Source of the DNA: an uncultured Bacteroides sp.
GTDB lineage: Bacteria; Bacteroidota; Bacteroidia; Bacteroidales; Bacteroidaceae
Direction: 5' to 3'
NCBI GenBank assembly: GCA_949294185.1
Contig: CASFGA010000013.1
Span: 1-57,597 of the forward strand
Length of the DNA stretch: 57,597 bases
A model generated the notes under the pieces. The model ran no database searches. It was not told where the DNA came from and saw only the letters and a list, made by a program, of their open reading frames with translations. Position numbers and translations under genes: made by a program. This document shows, piece by piece, positions 18,018-27,142 of the stretch (position 1 is its first letter; each line of letters starts with the position of its first letter).

Positions 18018-18425
18018 ATGCAACGTTGTCTGAAGGCATATTGTCTGTTGGTGGTCAGCATACTGATGCTGGCTGCGGCCGTATATCCCCATCACCACCA
18101 TGAAAACCGTTTTTGTGCAAGTGCAAGTCTGGAAGACTGTACTGTTCCGCTGAGTACGGACAGCGGGAAACACTATCCGGGTGATGCCGACAACCATGCG
18201 TGTGATGCTACCTGCATCACCCATTTCTCCTTTTCTCCCCAGCATACTCGGGTGGATGATGTCGCCCCCGATTATTCGTTCTGCTTTTTTATCTATTCCC
18301 TGCCGGTCATTCTGGAGTGTCTGAATGGCATCCATGCCCCGGCAGACCATACATTCTATATTGAGAAACTTCATTCGCTGCATGGCGTTGCGGCAAGAAG
18401 TCTGCGTGCTCCTCCTGTTTGTTGA
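18018..18425 (+). CDS. Small His/Cys-rich exported protein next to metal efflux genes
   Basis: A 135-residue protein. Residues 1-24 are a hydrophobic signal or anchor, directly followed by a PHHHH run. It has many His and Cys residues (for example NHACDATCITH) and a second hydrophobic stretch around residues 87-101. It resembles the small DUF6769-type proteins found beside Cus/Czc efflux operons in Bacteroidales, a resemblance recalled rather than searched. The position upstream of an RND metal pump suggests metal binding or sensing in the periplasm. The ATG follows a strong GGGGAGG ribosome site. A 238-base gap with its own promoter separates it from the pump genes. Function unproven. Confidence 0.65.
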   Translation: MQRCLKAYCLLVVSILMLAAAVYPHHHHENRFCASASLEDCTVPLSTDSGKHYPGDADNHACDATCITHFSFSPQHTRVDDVAPDYSFCFFIYSLPVILECLNGIHAPADHTFYIEKLHSLHGVAARSLRAPPVC

Positions 18426-18484
18426 TTGGAAAACAGACCTCATTTCTGGTCGATGATGCATGGGTGTAGCGGCTTTTCGTCATT

Positions 18485-18550
18485 TCATGCCGTTGAAACC
18501 GGATTCCTGTAAAGTGAAAACTTCGGTTTCATGCTGATGAAAAATTTTTA
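18485..18550. repeat. Hairpin-forming element with a GCATGAAA core
   Basis: This gap contains AAAC-TTCG-GTTT (a UUCG tetraloop hairpin) embedded in CATGAAACCGAAGTTTTC on the minus strand, plus TTTCATGCCGTTGAAAC. The core resembles the elements at 14162-14189 and 24284-24310. It may be a small dispersed repeat, or part of the RNA leader of neither gene. Evidence is visual only. Confidence 0.35.
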
Positions 18551-18632
18551 TGCTGCCCGTGCCGCCGGCTTTTGAAATCTGTATCGTTTTCCTGTGTTGG
18601 TCATAAACAACCCGGTTGCGGGAAATAAGGAA

Positions 18633-18640
18633 TATTTTTG
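18633..18640 (+). promoter_or_regulatory. -7 promoter element for the metal efflux operon
   Basis: TATTTTTG, matching TAnnTTTG, 23 bases before the adaptor ATG at 18664. A TTG at 18616-18618 lies somewhat closer than the usual -33 spacing. It fixes the start: an in-frame TTG at 18616 is upstream of the promoter and cannot be used. Confidence 0.55.
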
Positions 18641-18663
18641 TACGGTCTAATAAAATCAACATT

Positions 18664-19809
18664 ATGAAGAAATACATAGTTATAGGAGCAACGGCCCTGT
18701 TTCTTATGAATGCATGTGCGCATCATGAGGAGCATAATCACGAAGCGGAAGAGCACGCCCGCGAGACGGCGGAACATGCCGGACATTCTGACGAAATCAT
18801 TCTTACCCCGGAAAAGGCAAAGGCGGCGGGGATTATTGTTGAAACGGTAAATCCGGACAGTTTCCGCGATGTTATCCTTACGAGCGGACAGGTGTTGGCT
18901 GCGCAGGGCAGCGAGACGACGCTTGTGGCTGCCTCGTCGGGAGTCGTGTCTTTCTCGCAGACGGTTACTGAAGGAATGGCCGTCGGCAAAGGAACAGAAC
19001 TGTTGAGCATATCGGCGGAAAACCTGCAGGACGGCGATCCCGTGACGCGGGCACGCATCACTTACGAGCGTGCGAAAGAAGAATACGAGCGTGCTGAAAA
19101 GCTGATCGGCGACCGCATCGTTTCGGAAAAGGAATTCAATGCGCTGAAAGAAAATTACGAGAATGCACGGGTCGCTTACGAAGCCCTTTCTCCCAGTGAG
19201 GATGGCAGGGGAGCCGCAGTGAAGTCCCCTATCTGCGGTTTCGTAAAGTCCTGCATGGTCAGGGAAGGAGACTATGTAACGGTGGGACAGCCTTTGCTTA
19301 GCGTTTCGCAGACCCGTCGTCTGATGCTGCGTGCCGAGGTGTCCGAACGCCATTATGCCCGTCTCAGCCGGATTTCATCGGCCAATTTCCGCACATCCTA
19401 TGGTGATAAGACATACAGCCTTGACCGTCTGAACGGGCGGCTGCTGTCTTGTGGCAAGATGTCGGGAGATTCTTCCTATTACATACCGGTAACGTTTGAG
19501 TTTGACAATCGGGGCGACATCGTTCCAGGCTCGTTTGCCGAAGTTTATCTGTTGTCCGGCGAGCGTCAGGGCGTAATCAGTCTGCCGTTGTCCGCCTTGA
19601 CGGAAGAACAGGGCCTGAACTTCGTCTACGTTCAGCTTGACGCGGAAGGATACAGGAAGCAGGAAGTGAAGACCGGAGCCAGTGACGGCAGCCGGATTGA
19701 AATACTTTCGGGGCTGAAAGCCGGAGATAAAGTCGTTGTTCAGGGGGCAATCCATGTGAAACTGGCTTCGGCCTCAAACTCCATACCCGGACATACCCAT
19801 AATCATTAA
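18664..19809 (+). CDS. RND heavy-metal efflux periplasmic adaptor (CusB/CzcB-like) lipoprotein
   Basis: A 381-residue membrane-fusion protein. The signal ends MNAC with Cys as the lipid site, then comes a His/Glu-rich stretch (HHEEHNHEAEEHARE) and another at the C-terminus (HTHNH), both likely metal ligands. A barrel-sandwich hybrid domain surrounds a helical hairpin at about residues 125-180, followed by beta-barrel and membrane-proximal domains (VPGSFAEVYL, GLKAGDKVVVQGA). It links the inner-membrane pump to the TolC channel. The gene order adaptor-pump-channel supports the assignment. Start at ATG 18664, set by the promoter and lipoprotein signal. The metal is not determined. Confidence 0.88.
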   Translation: MKKYIVIGATALFLMNACAHHEEHNHEAEEHARETAEHAGHSDEIILTPEKAKAAGIIVETVNPDSFRDVILTSGQVLAAQGSETTLVAASSGVVSFSQTVTEGMAVGKGTELLSISAENLQDGDPVTRARITYERAKEEYERAEKLIGDRIVSEKEFNALKENYENARVAYEALSPSEDGRGAAVKSPICGFVKSCMVREGDYVTVGQPLLSVSQTRRLMLRAEVSERHYARLSRISSANFRTSYGDKTYSLDRLNGRLLSCGKMSGDSSYYIPVTFEFDNRGDIVPGSFAEVYLLSGERQGVISLPLSALTEEQGLNFVYVQLDAEGYRKQEVKTGASDGSRIEILSGLKAGDKVVVQGAIHVKLASASNSIPGHTHNH

Positions 19810-19906
19810 TATTTAGTCTGCCTTGTCTTCAGGTCTGCCCTCTCTCTTGAATGGGTCTGGATGATTTGTTGACTTGCAGACCGCAGACAGAAAAAATTGA
19901 AACAAC

Positions 19907-22900
19907 ATGCTTAACAAGATTATACATTTCTCTTTGCAGAATCGTCTGCTGATTCTGGTGGCTTCGGTACTGCTGTTGGTCGGCGGTACATATACGGCTT
20001 TCCATACCGAAGTGGATGTATTTCCGGATCTGAACGCTCCTACGGTCGTGGTCATGACCGAGGCTAACGGTATGGCGGCCGAGGAAGTGGAGCAGCTTGT
20101 GACTTTTCCGATAGAGACGGCGGTAAACGGAGCCACGAATGTACGCCGCGTCCGTTCGTCGTCAACCACCGGTTTTTCCGTGGTGTGGGTGGAGTTTGAT
20201 TGGGATACGGACATCTATCTGGCGCGTCAGATTGTGTCGGAGAAACTGGCAGCCGCGAGCGAAGGGCTTCCGGAAAATGTGGGGAATCCGACATTAGGGC
20301 CGCAGTCTTCTATCCTGGGAGAATTATTGATAGTCGGACTGACGGCCGACAGCACTTCCATGCTCGATTTGCGCACGCTTGCCGACTGGACTGTCCGTCC
20401 CCGTCTGCTTTCCACCGGGGGAGTGGCTCAGGTGGCCGTATTGGGCGGAGACATTAAGGAGTATCAGGTGCTGGTTCATCCCGACCGGATGAAACATTAT
20501 GGAGTGACTTTGGGCGAGGTAATGGCTGTCACGCGGAACATGAATCAGAATACAAACGGCGGTGTCATCTATGAATACGGAAACGAGTATATCGTGCGCG
20601 GAGTGGTTTCGACGAACGATGTGAGTGAGATGGCCCGTGCGGTCATAAAGACTGTCGGCGGCGTACCGGTGACTTTAGAGGATGTGGCCGATGTTAGGAT
20701 AGGTGCGCAGCAGCCGAAACTGGGGCTTGCTTCGGAGAAGGGAAAGCCCGCCGTACTGGTGACTGTGACCAAACAGCCGAATACCGGCACCATCGAACTG
20801 ACTGAGAAGCTGGAGGCCGCTCTTCATGACTTGCAGAAAAATCTGCCTGCCGATGTAAGGATATCGACCGATACTTTCCGGCAGTCGCGTTTCATAGAGA
20901 ATTCCATCAGCAATGTGCAGGATTCGCTTTATGAAGGCGCGCTCTTTGTGGTGATTGTGCTGTTCCTGTTTCTGGCCAATACGCGCACTACGCTCATTTC
21001 GCTTGTCACGCTGCCGCTTTCATTGGTCGTCGCCATTCTGGTGCTTCATTATATGGGGCTTAGCATCAATACCATGAGTCTGGGAGGTATGGCGATAGCC
21101 ATCGGTTCACTGGTGGATGATGCCATTGTGGATGTGGAGAATGTCTGGAAGCATTTGCGGGAAAACCGGATGCTCCCTGCGGGGGAGCGCAGACCGGTGC
21201 GCGAAGTGGTGTTCAACGCGTCGCGCGAGGTGCGCATGCCGATTCTCAATTCGACTTTGATTATCATTGTCAGCTTTGTCCCCTTGTTTTTCTTGAGCGG
21301 AATGGAGGGGCGTATGTTGGTGCCGTTGGGAATCGCCTTTATTGTCTCACTGTTTGCCTCTACGGTGGTGGCTCTTACGCTTACTCCCGTGTTGTGCAGT
21401 TATCTGCTCGGGGGAAACCCGAAAAAGGACGGGTTGCCCAAAGAGGCTTTCGTTGCCGTATGGCTGAAAAAGCATTATGAACGCGCCTTGCTTTGGGCAT
21501 TGGCTCACAAGCGGACTGTGCTTTCTGCTACGGTGGCCTTGTTCGTCGTTGCGTTGGGATGCTTCTTTACTTTGGGACACAGTTTCCTGCCGCCGTTTAA
21601 TGAAGGCTCGTTTACGATAAATGTCAGTTCTATGCCGGGAATCTCTTTGGAAGAATCCGACAAGATAGGACGGCAGGCGGAAGAGATACTGATGTCGATA
21701 CCCGAAATACAGACCGTGGCGCGGAAAACCGGGCGCGCAGAACTGGATGAACACGCTCTTGGAGTAAATGTGTCGGAGATAGAGGCTCCCTTTGAGCTGA
21801 AAGACCGTTCGCATGCCGAGTTGCTGGCCGATGTTCGTCAGAGGTTGTCGGTCATTACCGGTGCCAATATCGAGATAGGACAGCCTATCAGCCACCGTAT
21901 TGACGCCATGCTGAGCGGAACGCAAGCAAGCATAGCCATCAAACTGTTCGGTGATGATCTGAACCGGATGTTCGCTATCGGCAATCAGATTAAGGATGCC
22001 GTCAGCGATGTCGAGGGAATAGCCGATTTGAATGTGGAACAGCAGATTGAGCGTCCGGAGCTGAAAATCATTCCCCGCCGTGAAATGCTTGCCAAATACG
22101 GCATCTCACTGCCGCAGTTCAATGAATTTGTCACGGTCAATATGGCGGGCGAAGTAGTATCCCAAGTCTACGAGCAGGGAAAGGCTTTCAATCTGGTCGT
22201 CCGCTCGGCTGAAACCGACCGAGGCTCTATGGAACGGATAAAAGACCTGATGATAGACGATGCCCAGGGGCGTAAAGTTCCGCTTAGTTATGTGGCGGAT
22301 GTGGTTTCTGCTATGGGGCCCAATACCATAAACCGGGAGAATGTGAAGCGCAAGATAGTCATTTCCGCCAATACGAGCGGGCGGGATCTGCGGAGTGTGG
22401 TGAACGACATCCAGAGTCGCGTGGAAAATCAGATTAAGCTCCCGGAAGGATACCATATTGAATATGGCGGACAGTTTGAAAGCGAGCAGGCGGCCAGCCG
22501 TACCCTGCTTCTTACCTCCGTCATGAGCATTGTCGTAATCTTCCTGCTGCTTTATATGCAGTTCAAGAACGCTTCGCAGAGCGGCATTATCCTCTTGAAC
22601 CTGCCTCTGGCTCTGATAGGAGGGGTCTTTGCCCTGTTGATGACCACGGGCGAACTGAGCATACCTGCCATTATCGGCTTCATTTCGCTGTTTGGCATCG
22701 CTACCCGCAACGGGATGCTGCTTATCAGCCACTACAATCTCCTGCGTGACGAACAGGGGATGGCCTTGCGGGAAAGCATTGTCCACGGGTCGCTCGACCG
22801 GTTGAATCCTATCCTCATGACCGCCTTGTCGTCGGCGTTGGCACTTATCCCGCTTGCCTTGCGCGGCGATCTGCCGGGAAACGAGATACAGAGCCCGATG

Positions 22901-23008
22901 GCGAAGGTCATTTTGGGCGGGCTGCTTACCTCTACTTTCCTGAACGCCTTCATTATTCCGATTGTTTATGAATTGATGAACCATAAAAAAAAGATGCATA
23001 GCCTATGA
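19907..23008 (+). CDS. RND heavy-metal efflux pump, CusA/CzcA family
   Basis: A 1033-residue inner-membrane pump with 12 membrane segments and two large periplasmic loops, the HME-RND layout. The TM4 motif GGMAIAIGSLVDDAIVDVENVWK carries the acidic residues of the proton relay and looks more like the CusA (Cu/Ag) than the CzcA (Co/Zn/Cd) version. However, the methionines that in CusA form the metal site are not clearly kept: the loop reads INVSSMPGIS and LGVNVSEIEA, with only RIDAML containing a nearby Met. So the substrate stays open. It overlaps the next gene by 4 bases (ATGA). Confidence 0.9.
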   Translation: MLNKIIHFSLQNRLLILVASVLLLVGGTYTAFHTEVDVFPDLNAPTVVVMTEANGMAAEEVEQLVTFPIETAVNGATNVRRVRSSSTTGFSVVWVEFDWDTDIYLARQIVSEKLAAASEGLPENVGNPTLGPQSSILGELLIVGLTADSTSMLDLRTLADWTVRPRLLSTGGVAQVAVLGGDIKEYQVLVHPDRMKHYGVTLGEVMAVTRNMNQNTNGGVIYEYGNEYIVRGVVSTNDVSEMARAVIKTVGGVPVTLEDVADVRIGAQQPKLGLASEKGKPAVLVTVTKQPNTGTIELTEKLEAALHDLQKNLPADVRISTDTFRQSRFIENSISNVQDSLYEGALFVVIVLFLFLANTRTTLISLVTLPLSLVVAILVLHYMGLSINTMSLGGMAIAIGSLVDDAIVDVENVWKHLRENRMLPAGERRPVREVVFNASREVRMPILNSTLIIIVSFVPLFFLSGMEGRMLVPLGIAFIVSLFASTVVALTLTPVLCSYLLGGNPKKDGLPKEAFVAVWLKKHYERALLWALAHKRTVLSATVALFVVALGCFFTLGHSFLPPFNEGSFTINVSSMPGISLEESDKIGRQAEEILMSIPEIQTVARKTGRAELDEHALGVNVSEIEAPFELKDRSHAELLADVRQRLSVITGANIEIGQPISHRIDAMLSGTQASIAIKLFGDDLNRMFAIGNQIKDAVSDVEGIADLNVEQQIERPELKIIPRREMLAKYGISLPQFNEFVTVNMAGEVVSQVYEQGKAFNLVVRSAETDRGSMERIKDLMIDDAQGRKVPLSYVADVVSAMGPNTINRENVKRKIVISANTSGRDLRSVVNDIQSRVENQIKLPEGYHIEYGGQFESEQAASRTLLLTSVMSIVVIFLLLYMQFKNASQSGIILLNLPLALIGGVFALLMTTGELSIPAIIGFISLFGIATRNGMLLISHYNLLRDEQGMALRESIVHGSLDRLNPILMTALSSALALIPLALRGDLPGNEIQSPMAKVILGGLLTSTFLNAFIIPIVYELMNHKKKMHSL

Positions 23009-24174
23009 AAACAATATTGACAGTCCTTTGCTCGGCTTTTTTTATCAGTATGCAGGCGCAGACTATCGAAGATGTGCTGCGTAGCATCGAGCGTAACAAC
23101 AAGTCGCTTCAGGCTCAGCAGCAGACGACCGATGCTGCCAAAATGGAGATACAGAACCGGAATAATCTGGAAGACCCCTCAGTGGAATACAGTCCCTTCT
23201 TCGCCCGCGGCGTTGATGGCATGGCCAGTTCGGAACTTGTCGTGACTCAAGGGTTTGATTTCCCCTCGCTCTACGCAGCCCGCCGCCGTAGCGGAAAACT
23301 GCAGCAAGAGGCTTTAGAGCGGCAGCAGCAGGCAGTCCGCCGGGAGATTCTTCTTGCGGCGAAAAATCTCTGCCTTGATCTTATCCGTCTGAATCAGGAG
23401 AATGCGCTGCTTGCCCAGAGAAAGAAGAATGCGGACGAGCTTCTCGTGTTGTTTGAAGAAAGACTCGCGAAGGGAGATGCGAATGTGCTGGATGTAAACA
23501 AGATCAAGATGGAGCGTATGAGCGTGCAGACCGAAGTGGCGCAAAACAACGCCGCGCACCGTGCCGCCGTGCAGCAGCTTTTGGCTATGAATGGGAACCT
23601 GCCGATTGAGTTTTCAGAAAATGTTTATCCCGCGGTGGAACCGATACGTGACTATAATGCCTTGTATGATGAGATTATGGCATCGGATGCCGACCTGCTT
23701 GCCGCAGATGCCGCTGCACGCGCTGCAAATAAGGAACTGACAGTAAACCGCCAGAGTTGGCTGCCCAAATTAGAGGTGGGATACCGGCGCAATACATCCG
23801 TGGGAGAGAAGAGCAACGGATTTCTGGTAGGGGGAAGCCTTCCCATTTTCTCTAACCGGAGAAAGACGAAGATAGCTCGCGCCCAGGCAATCAGCGCCCA
23901 ACTACAGCTGGATGATGCCCGCCTGCAGGCGGAAGCGCAGGTGCAAAGCCAGTATAATGAAATGCAGCAGTTGCGCGAGGCTATGGAAGCTTATGATGTG
24001 GTGCTGATGCACAAGACGCTTCGTCTGCTCGACGATGCGGTACGCGCAGGCCAGCTGTCCATTATCGACTTCTATGTGGAGGCGGATAACGTATACCGCA
24101 ATCTGCAAGCCTATATGCAGATAGAAAACCAGTACCAGAAGCTGATGGCGGCAGTCTATAAAAACCGTCTGTAA
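23005..24174 (+). CDS. TolC-family outer-membrane channel of the metal efflux system
   Basis: A 389-residue protein with a signal peptide (cleavage near MQAQ at 18). It has two long helical repeats typical of TolC proteins, with coiled-coil regions around 85-185 and 280-350, and the phrase SWLPKLEVGYRRN as in outer-membrane efflux proteins. It completes the adaptor-pump-channel set. The start codon overlaps the pump's stop codon (ATGA), indicating translational coupling. A strong terminator follows. Confidence 0.88.
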   Translation: MKTILTVLCSAFFISMQAQTIEDVLRSIERNNKSLQAQQQTTDAAKMEIQNRNNLEDPSVEYSPFFARGVDGMASSELVVTQGFDFPSLYAARRRSGKLQQEALERQQQAVRREILLAAKNLCLDLIRLNQENALLAQRKKNADELLVLFEERLAKGDANVLDVNKIKMERMSVQTEVAQNNAAHRAAVQQLLAMNGNLPIEFSENVYPAVEPIRDYNALYDEIMASDADLLAADAAARAANKELTVNRQSWLPKLEVGYRRNTSVGEKSNGFLVGGSLPIFSNRRKTKIARAQAISAQLQLDDARLQAEAQVQSQYNEMQQLREAMEAYDVVLMHKTLRLLDDAVRAGQLSIIDFYVEADNVYRNLQAYMQIENQYQKLMAAVYKNRL

Positions 24175-24197
24175 GACTTGCCTGCCACTGGTCAGGA

Positions 24198-24239
24198 AAC
24201 TCACGGCCCTGCTTCTGAAAGTGGGCCGTGAGTTTTTTA
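24198..24239 (+). terminator. Terminator of the metal efflux operon
   Basis: AACTCACGGCCC (24198-24209) pairs perfectly with GGGCCGTGAGTT (24223-24234), followed by a run of T. Classic rho-independent form. Confidence 0.92.
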
Positions 24240-24240
24240 T

Positions 24241-24312
24241 CGGGCGGAAAAATTTTTTTGAAACGGAATAAAAGGATTCCGACGGCATGAAAGCTTCGTT
24301 TCGCAGGATGAT
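24241..24312. repeat. Intergenic element with A5T7 tract and GCATGAAA core
   Basis: Starts CGGGCGGAAAAATTTTTTTG, then GGAATAAAAGGATTCC (hairpin) and CGGCATGAAAGCTTCGTTTC. The combination resembles the minus strand of 18485-18560 and in part 53600-53700 and 14162-14189. Read by eye as a possible dispersed small repeat. Confidence 0.35.
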
Positions 24313-24327
24313 AAAGGAGGCATTGTC

Positions 24328-24358
24328 TTGCAATCACACCATAAATTCGTTATCTTTG
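24328..24358 (+). promoter_or_regulatory. Promoter of metA
   Basis: TTG (24328-24330) at -33, a 20-base spacer, then TATCTTTG (24351-24358). The start codon lies 32 bases further on. No riboswitch-like structure is evident in the short leader. Confidence 0.7.
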
Positions 24359-24390
24359 CCTGGAATTAAAACCGATAAGAAGCTACTGAT

Positions 24391-25314
24391 ATGCCACTTA
24401 ATTTACCCGACCGCCTTCCGGCCATCGATCTGCTGAAAGAAGAAAACATATTTGTCATCGACAATTCACGTGCTACGACGCAGGATATCCGTCCGTTGAA
24501 GATTGTCATCCTCAATCTTATGCCCATCAAAATAACGACAGAGACGGATCTTATCCGCCTGCTTTCCAATTCTCCGCTGCAGATTGAAGTGAGTTTCATG
24601 AAATTGAAAAGTCACACTTCGAAGAATACCCCCATCGAACACATGCGGGCCTTCTACCGCGATTTTGAATTGATGCGTCACGAGCGGTTCGACGGCATGA
24701 TAATCACAGGCGCTCCCGTAGAGCTGATGGCTTTTGAAGAGGTGAACTACTGGCATGAGATTCAGGATATTTTCGATTGGACTCGTACGCATGTCACTTC
24801 TACCTTTTATATCTGTTGGGCGGCTCAGGCAGGACTTTATCATCATTATGGGATACCCAAATATCCTTTGGAGAAAAAGATGTTCGGCATTTTCGAACAT
24901 CATATTTGCGAGGGCTTCCAGCAGCTTCCCATATTCCGCGGGTTTGATGATGTGTTCTTCGTCCCCCACAGCCGCCATACGGAGGTGCGCCGCGAGGATA
25001 TAGAAAAATGTTCGGCATTGCAAATCATCTCCGAGTCGGCAGACTCCGGAGTTCATATCGTGATGGCGCGTGGCGGGCGTGAGTTCTTTGTCACCGGACA
25101 TTCGGAATATTCGCCCTATACACTCGATGGAGAATACCGCCGCGACCTGGGCAAAGGACTTCCCATCGAGATGCCGAGGAACTATTACCGGGAAGGCAAT
25201 CCGGAAAAAGGCCCTATAGTGCGTTGGCGCAGCGTGGCCAATCTGCTTTTTGCCAACTGGCTGAACTATTATGTATATCAGGAAACCCCTTATGACATCA
25301 ATCAAATCAGATAA
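24391..25314 (+). CDS. metA: Homoserine O-acyltransferase, predicted acetyl-specific
   Basis: A 307-residue cytosolic MetA-family enzyme that activates homoserine for methionine synthesis. The catalytic Cys is C142 in YICWAAQAG, exactly the E. coli number, with H237 and E239 in GHSEYS completing the triad. Family work shows that the residue at 111 decides the acyl donor: Gly for succinyl-CoA, Glu for acetyl-CoA. Here residue 111 is Glu (GAPVE), so an O-acetyltransferase (homoserine transacetylase) is predicted despite the usual succinyltransferase name. Its TAA stop overlaps the ATG of the next gene by one base (TAATG). Confidence 0.93.
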   Translation: MPLNLPDRLPAIDLLKEENIFVIDNSRATTQDIRPLKIVILNLMPIKITTETDLIRLLSNSPLQIEVSFMKLKSHTSKNTPIEHMRAFYRDFELMRHERFDGMIITGAPVELMAFEEVNYWHEIQDIFDWTRTHVTSTFYICWAAQAGLYHHYGIPKYPLEKKMFGIFEHHICEGFQQLPIFRGFDDVFFVPHSRHTEVRREDIEKCSALQIISESADSGVHIVMARGGREFFVTGHSEYSPYTLDGEYRRDLGKGLPIEMPRNYYREGNPEKGPIVRWRSVANLLFANWLNYYVYQETPYDINQIR

Positions 25315-27140
25315 TGACCGACAAACGACCGATTGAACTGTTGGCTCCGGCGCGTAATCTGGAGTGCGGACTTGAGGCCATACGCCATGGGGCGGATGCC
25401 GTGTATATAGGCGCGCCGCGGTTCGGGGCGCGTTCTGCTGCCGGGAACTCGTTGGAAGACATTTCTGCACTGGTGCGCTATGCGCATATCTATAATGCAC
25501 GGATTTATGTGACGGTGAACACCGTCTTGCGTGACGATGAGCTGGCCGATACGGAGGCGATGATCTGGGATTTGTATCGTATGGGGGTGGATGCCCTCAT
25601 CGTGCAGGATATGGGGATTACCCGTCTGAATCTGCCGCCGATACCGCTGCACGCGAGCACGCAGATGGATAACCGCACGGCCGACAAGGTTTCTTTTCTT
25701 TATCAGGCGGGATTCCGCCAGGTGGTTCTTGCCCGCGAACTGAGTGTCGCCGAGATTGCCCGGATACATACGGCTTGTCCCGAAGCGAAGCTCGAAGTCT
25801 TTGTCCATGGGGCCTTGTGCGTAAGTTACAGTGGACAGTGCTACGCCAGCCAGGCATGTTACGGACGCAGTGCGAACCGCGGTGAATGCGCACAGTTCTG
25901 CCGTTTGTCTTTCGATATGGTGGATGCCGACGGACGGAAGATTGTTCGCGGAAAGCATCTGCTCTCGTTGAAAGACATGAATCGCAGTGACAGTCTGGAA
26001 GAACTGTTGGATGCCGGAGTCACTTCCCTCAAGATAGAAGGGCGGCTGAAGGATGTATCGTATGTGAAGAACGTGACCGCCTATTACCGCCGTAAGCTGG
26101 ACGAGCTGTTTGCCCGGCGCAAAGAATACGTTTGCGCTTCGTCAGGAGAAGTAAGACTTGATTTCCGCCCGCAGCTTGACAAGAGTTTCAGCCGTGGATT
26201 CACCGATTACCTGCTGCATGGAAGGGGAAAAGACATCTGGTCGTTCGACACTCCCAAATCTTTGGGGGAGGAAATGGGGACGGTGAAAGAACTCGGACGG
26301 AATTGGCTTGCGGTGACAGGCGTGAAACCGTTTGCCAATGGCGACGGTCTGTGCTATATAGACCGGTCGGGCAAGCTGTGCGGATTCCGGGTGAACCGTG
26401 TGGAAGGCAACAGACTCTTTCCGCAAGAAATGCCGGAGGTCTTGCCGCACACTCGTTTGTTCCGCAACTACGACCAGGAGTTTGAGCGCCGGATGCAGCG
26501 GAAGTCCGGCGAACGCCACATCCGGATATGGATGGAATTGGAGGAGAATGCTTTCGGCTTCACGCTTACCTTGCACGATGAAGACGGGATGCGGGCAAGT
26601 GTCGTTTTGTCCCGCATCAAAGAGCAGGCTCGTACTGACCAAACGGATGTTTTGCGCCTGCAATTGGGAAAGTTGGGCAATACACCGTTTGAAGCTGCCG
26701 ATATTATAGTCCGCTTGTCATCCGGCTGGTTTATCCCTTCGTCCGAGGTGGCCGACCTGCGCCGCCGGGGCATCGAGGCGTTGCTGCGGGTGCGGCGCAT
26801 CCGTTACAGGCAGGAAATTGTCCGTATGCCCGAAACTTCTCATGCCTATCCGTTGCGTGAACTGACTTATCTGGGCAACGTGATGAATCATGAGGCGGAG
26901 AAATTCTACCGGGCTCATGGTGTGGAGCGGATTGCACCGGCATTTGAAAAGAAACAGCCTGAGAAAGCGGTGCTGATGTTCTGTCGCCATTGTCTGCGTT
27001 ACAGCATGGGGTGGTGTCCCGTATACCATAAGACGCGCTCGCCTTACCGCGAACCGTTTTATCTGGTAAGTGGAGACGGACGGCGTTTCCGCTTGGAATT
27101 TGACTGTAAAGCCTGTCAAATGAAAGTTAGGGAGGGGTAA
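25314..27140 (+). CDS. Peptidase U32-family protein (RNA hydroxylation type)
   Basis: A 608-residue protein with the U32 signature EVFVHGALCVSYSGQCY followed by further Cys residues (ACYGRSANRGECAQFCR). These Cys are probably Fe-S ligands. Despite the peptidase label, studied relatives (RlhA, TrhP in E. coli) hydroxylate RNA. The length and Cys-rich C-terminus (CRHCLRYSMGWCP, CKACQ) fit the larger RlhA-like group that acts on 23S rRNA, but tRNA cannot be excluded. Translation is coupled to metA (one-base overlap). A collagenase-like protease role is the alternative and less likely. Confidence 0.82.
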   Translation: MTDKRPIELLAPARNLECGLEAIRHGADAVYIGAPRFGARSAAGNSLEDISALVRYAHIYNARIYVTVNTVLRDDELADTEAMIWDLYRMGVDALIVQDMGITRLNLPPIPLHASTQMDNRTADKVSFLYQAGFRQVVLARELSVAEIARIHTACPEAKLEVFVHGALCVSYSGQCYASQACYGRSANRGECAQFCRLSFDMVDADGRKIVRGKHLLSLKDMNRSDSLEELLDAGVTSLKIEGRLKDVSYVKNVTAYYRRKLDELFARRKEYVCASSGEVRLDFRPQLDKSFSRGFTDYLLHGRGKDIWSFDTPKSLGEEMGTVKELGRNWLAVTGVKPFANGDGLCYIDRSGKLCGFRVNRVEGNRLFPQEMPEVLPHTRLFRNYDQEFERRMQRKSGERHIRIWMELEENAFGFTLTLHDEDGMRASVVLSRIKEQARTDQTDVLRLQLGKLGNTPFEAADIIVRLSSGWFIPSSEVADLRRRGIEALLRVRRIRYRQEIVRMPETSHAYPLRELTYLGNVMNHEAEKFYRAHGVERIAPAFEKKQPEKAVLMFCRHCLRYSMGWCPVYHKTRSPYREPFYLVSGDGRRFRLEFDCKACQMKVREG

Positions 27141-27142
27141 GT

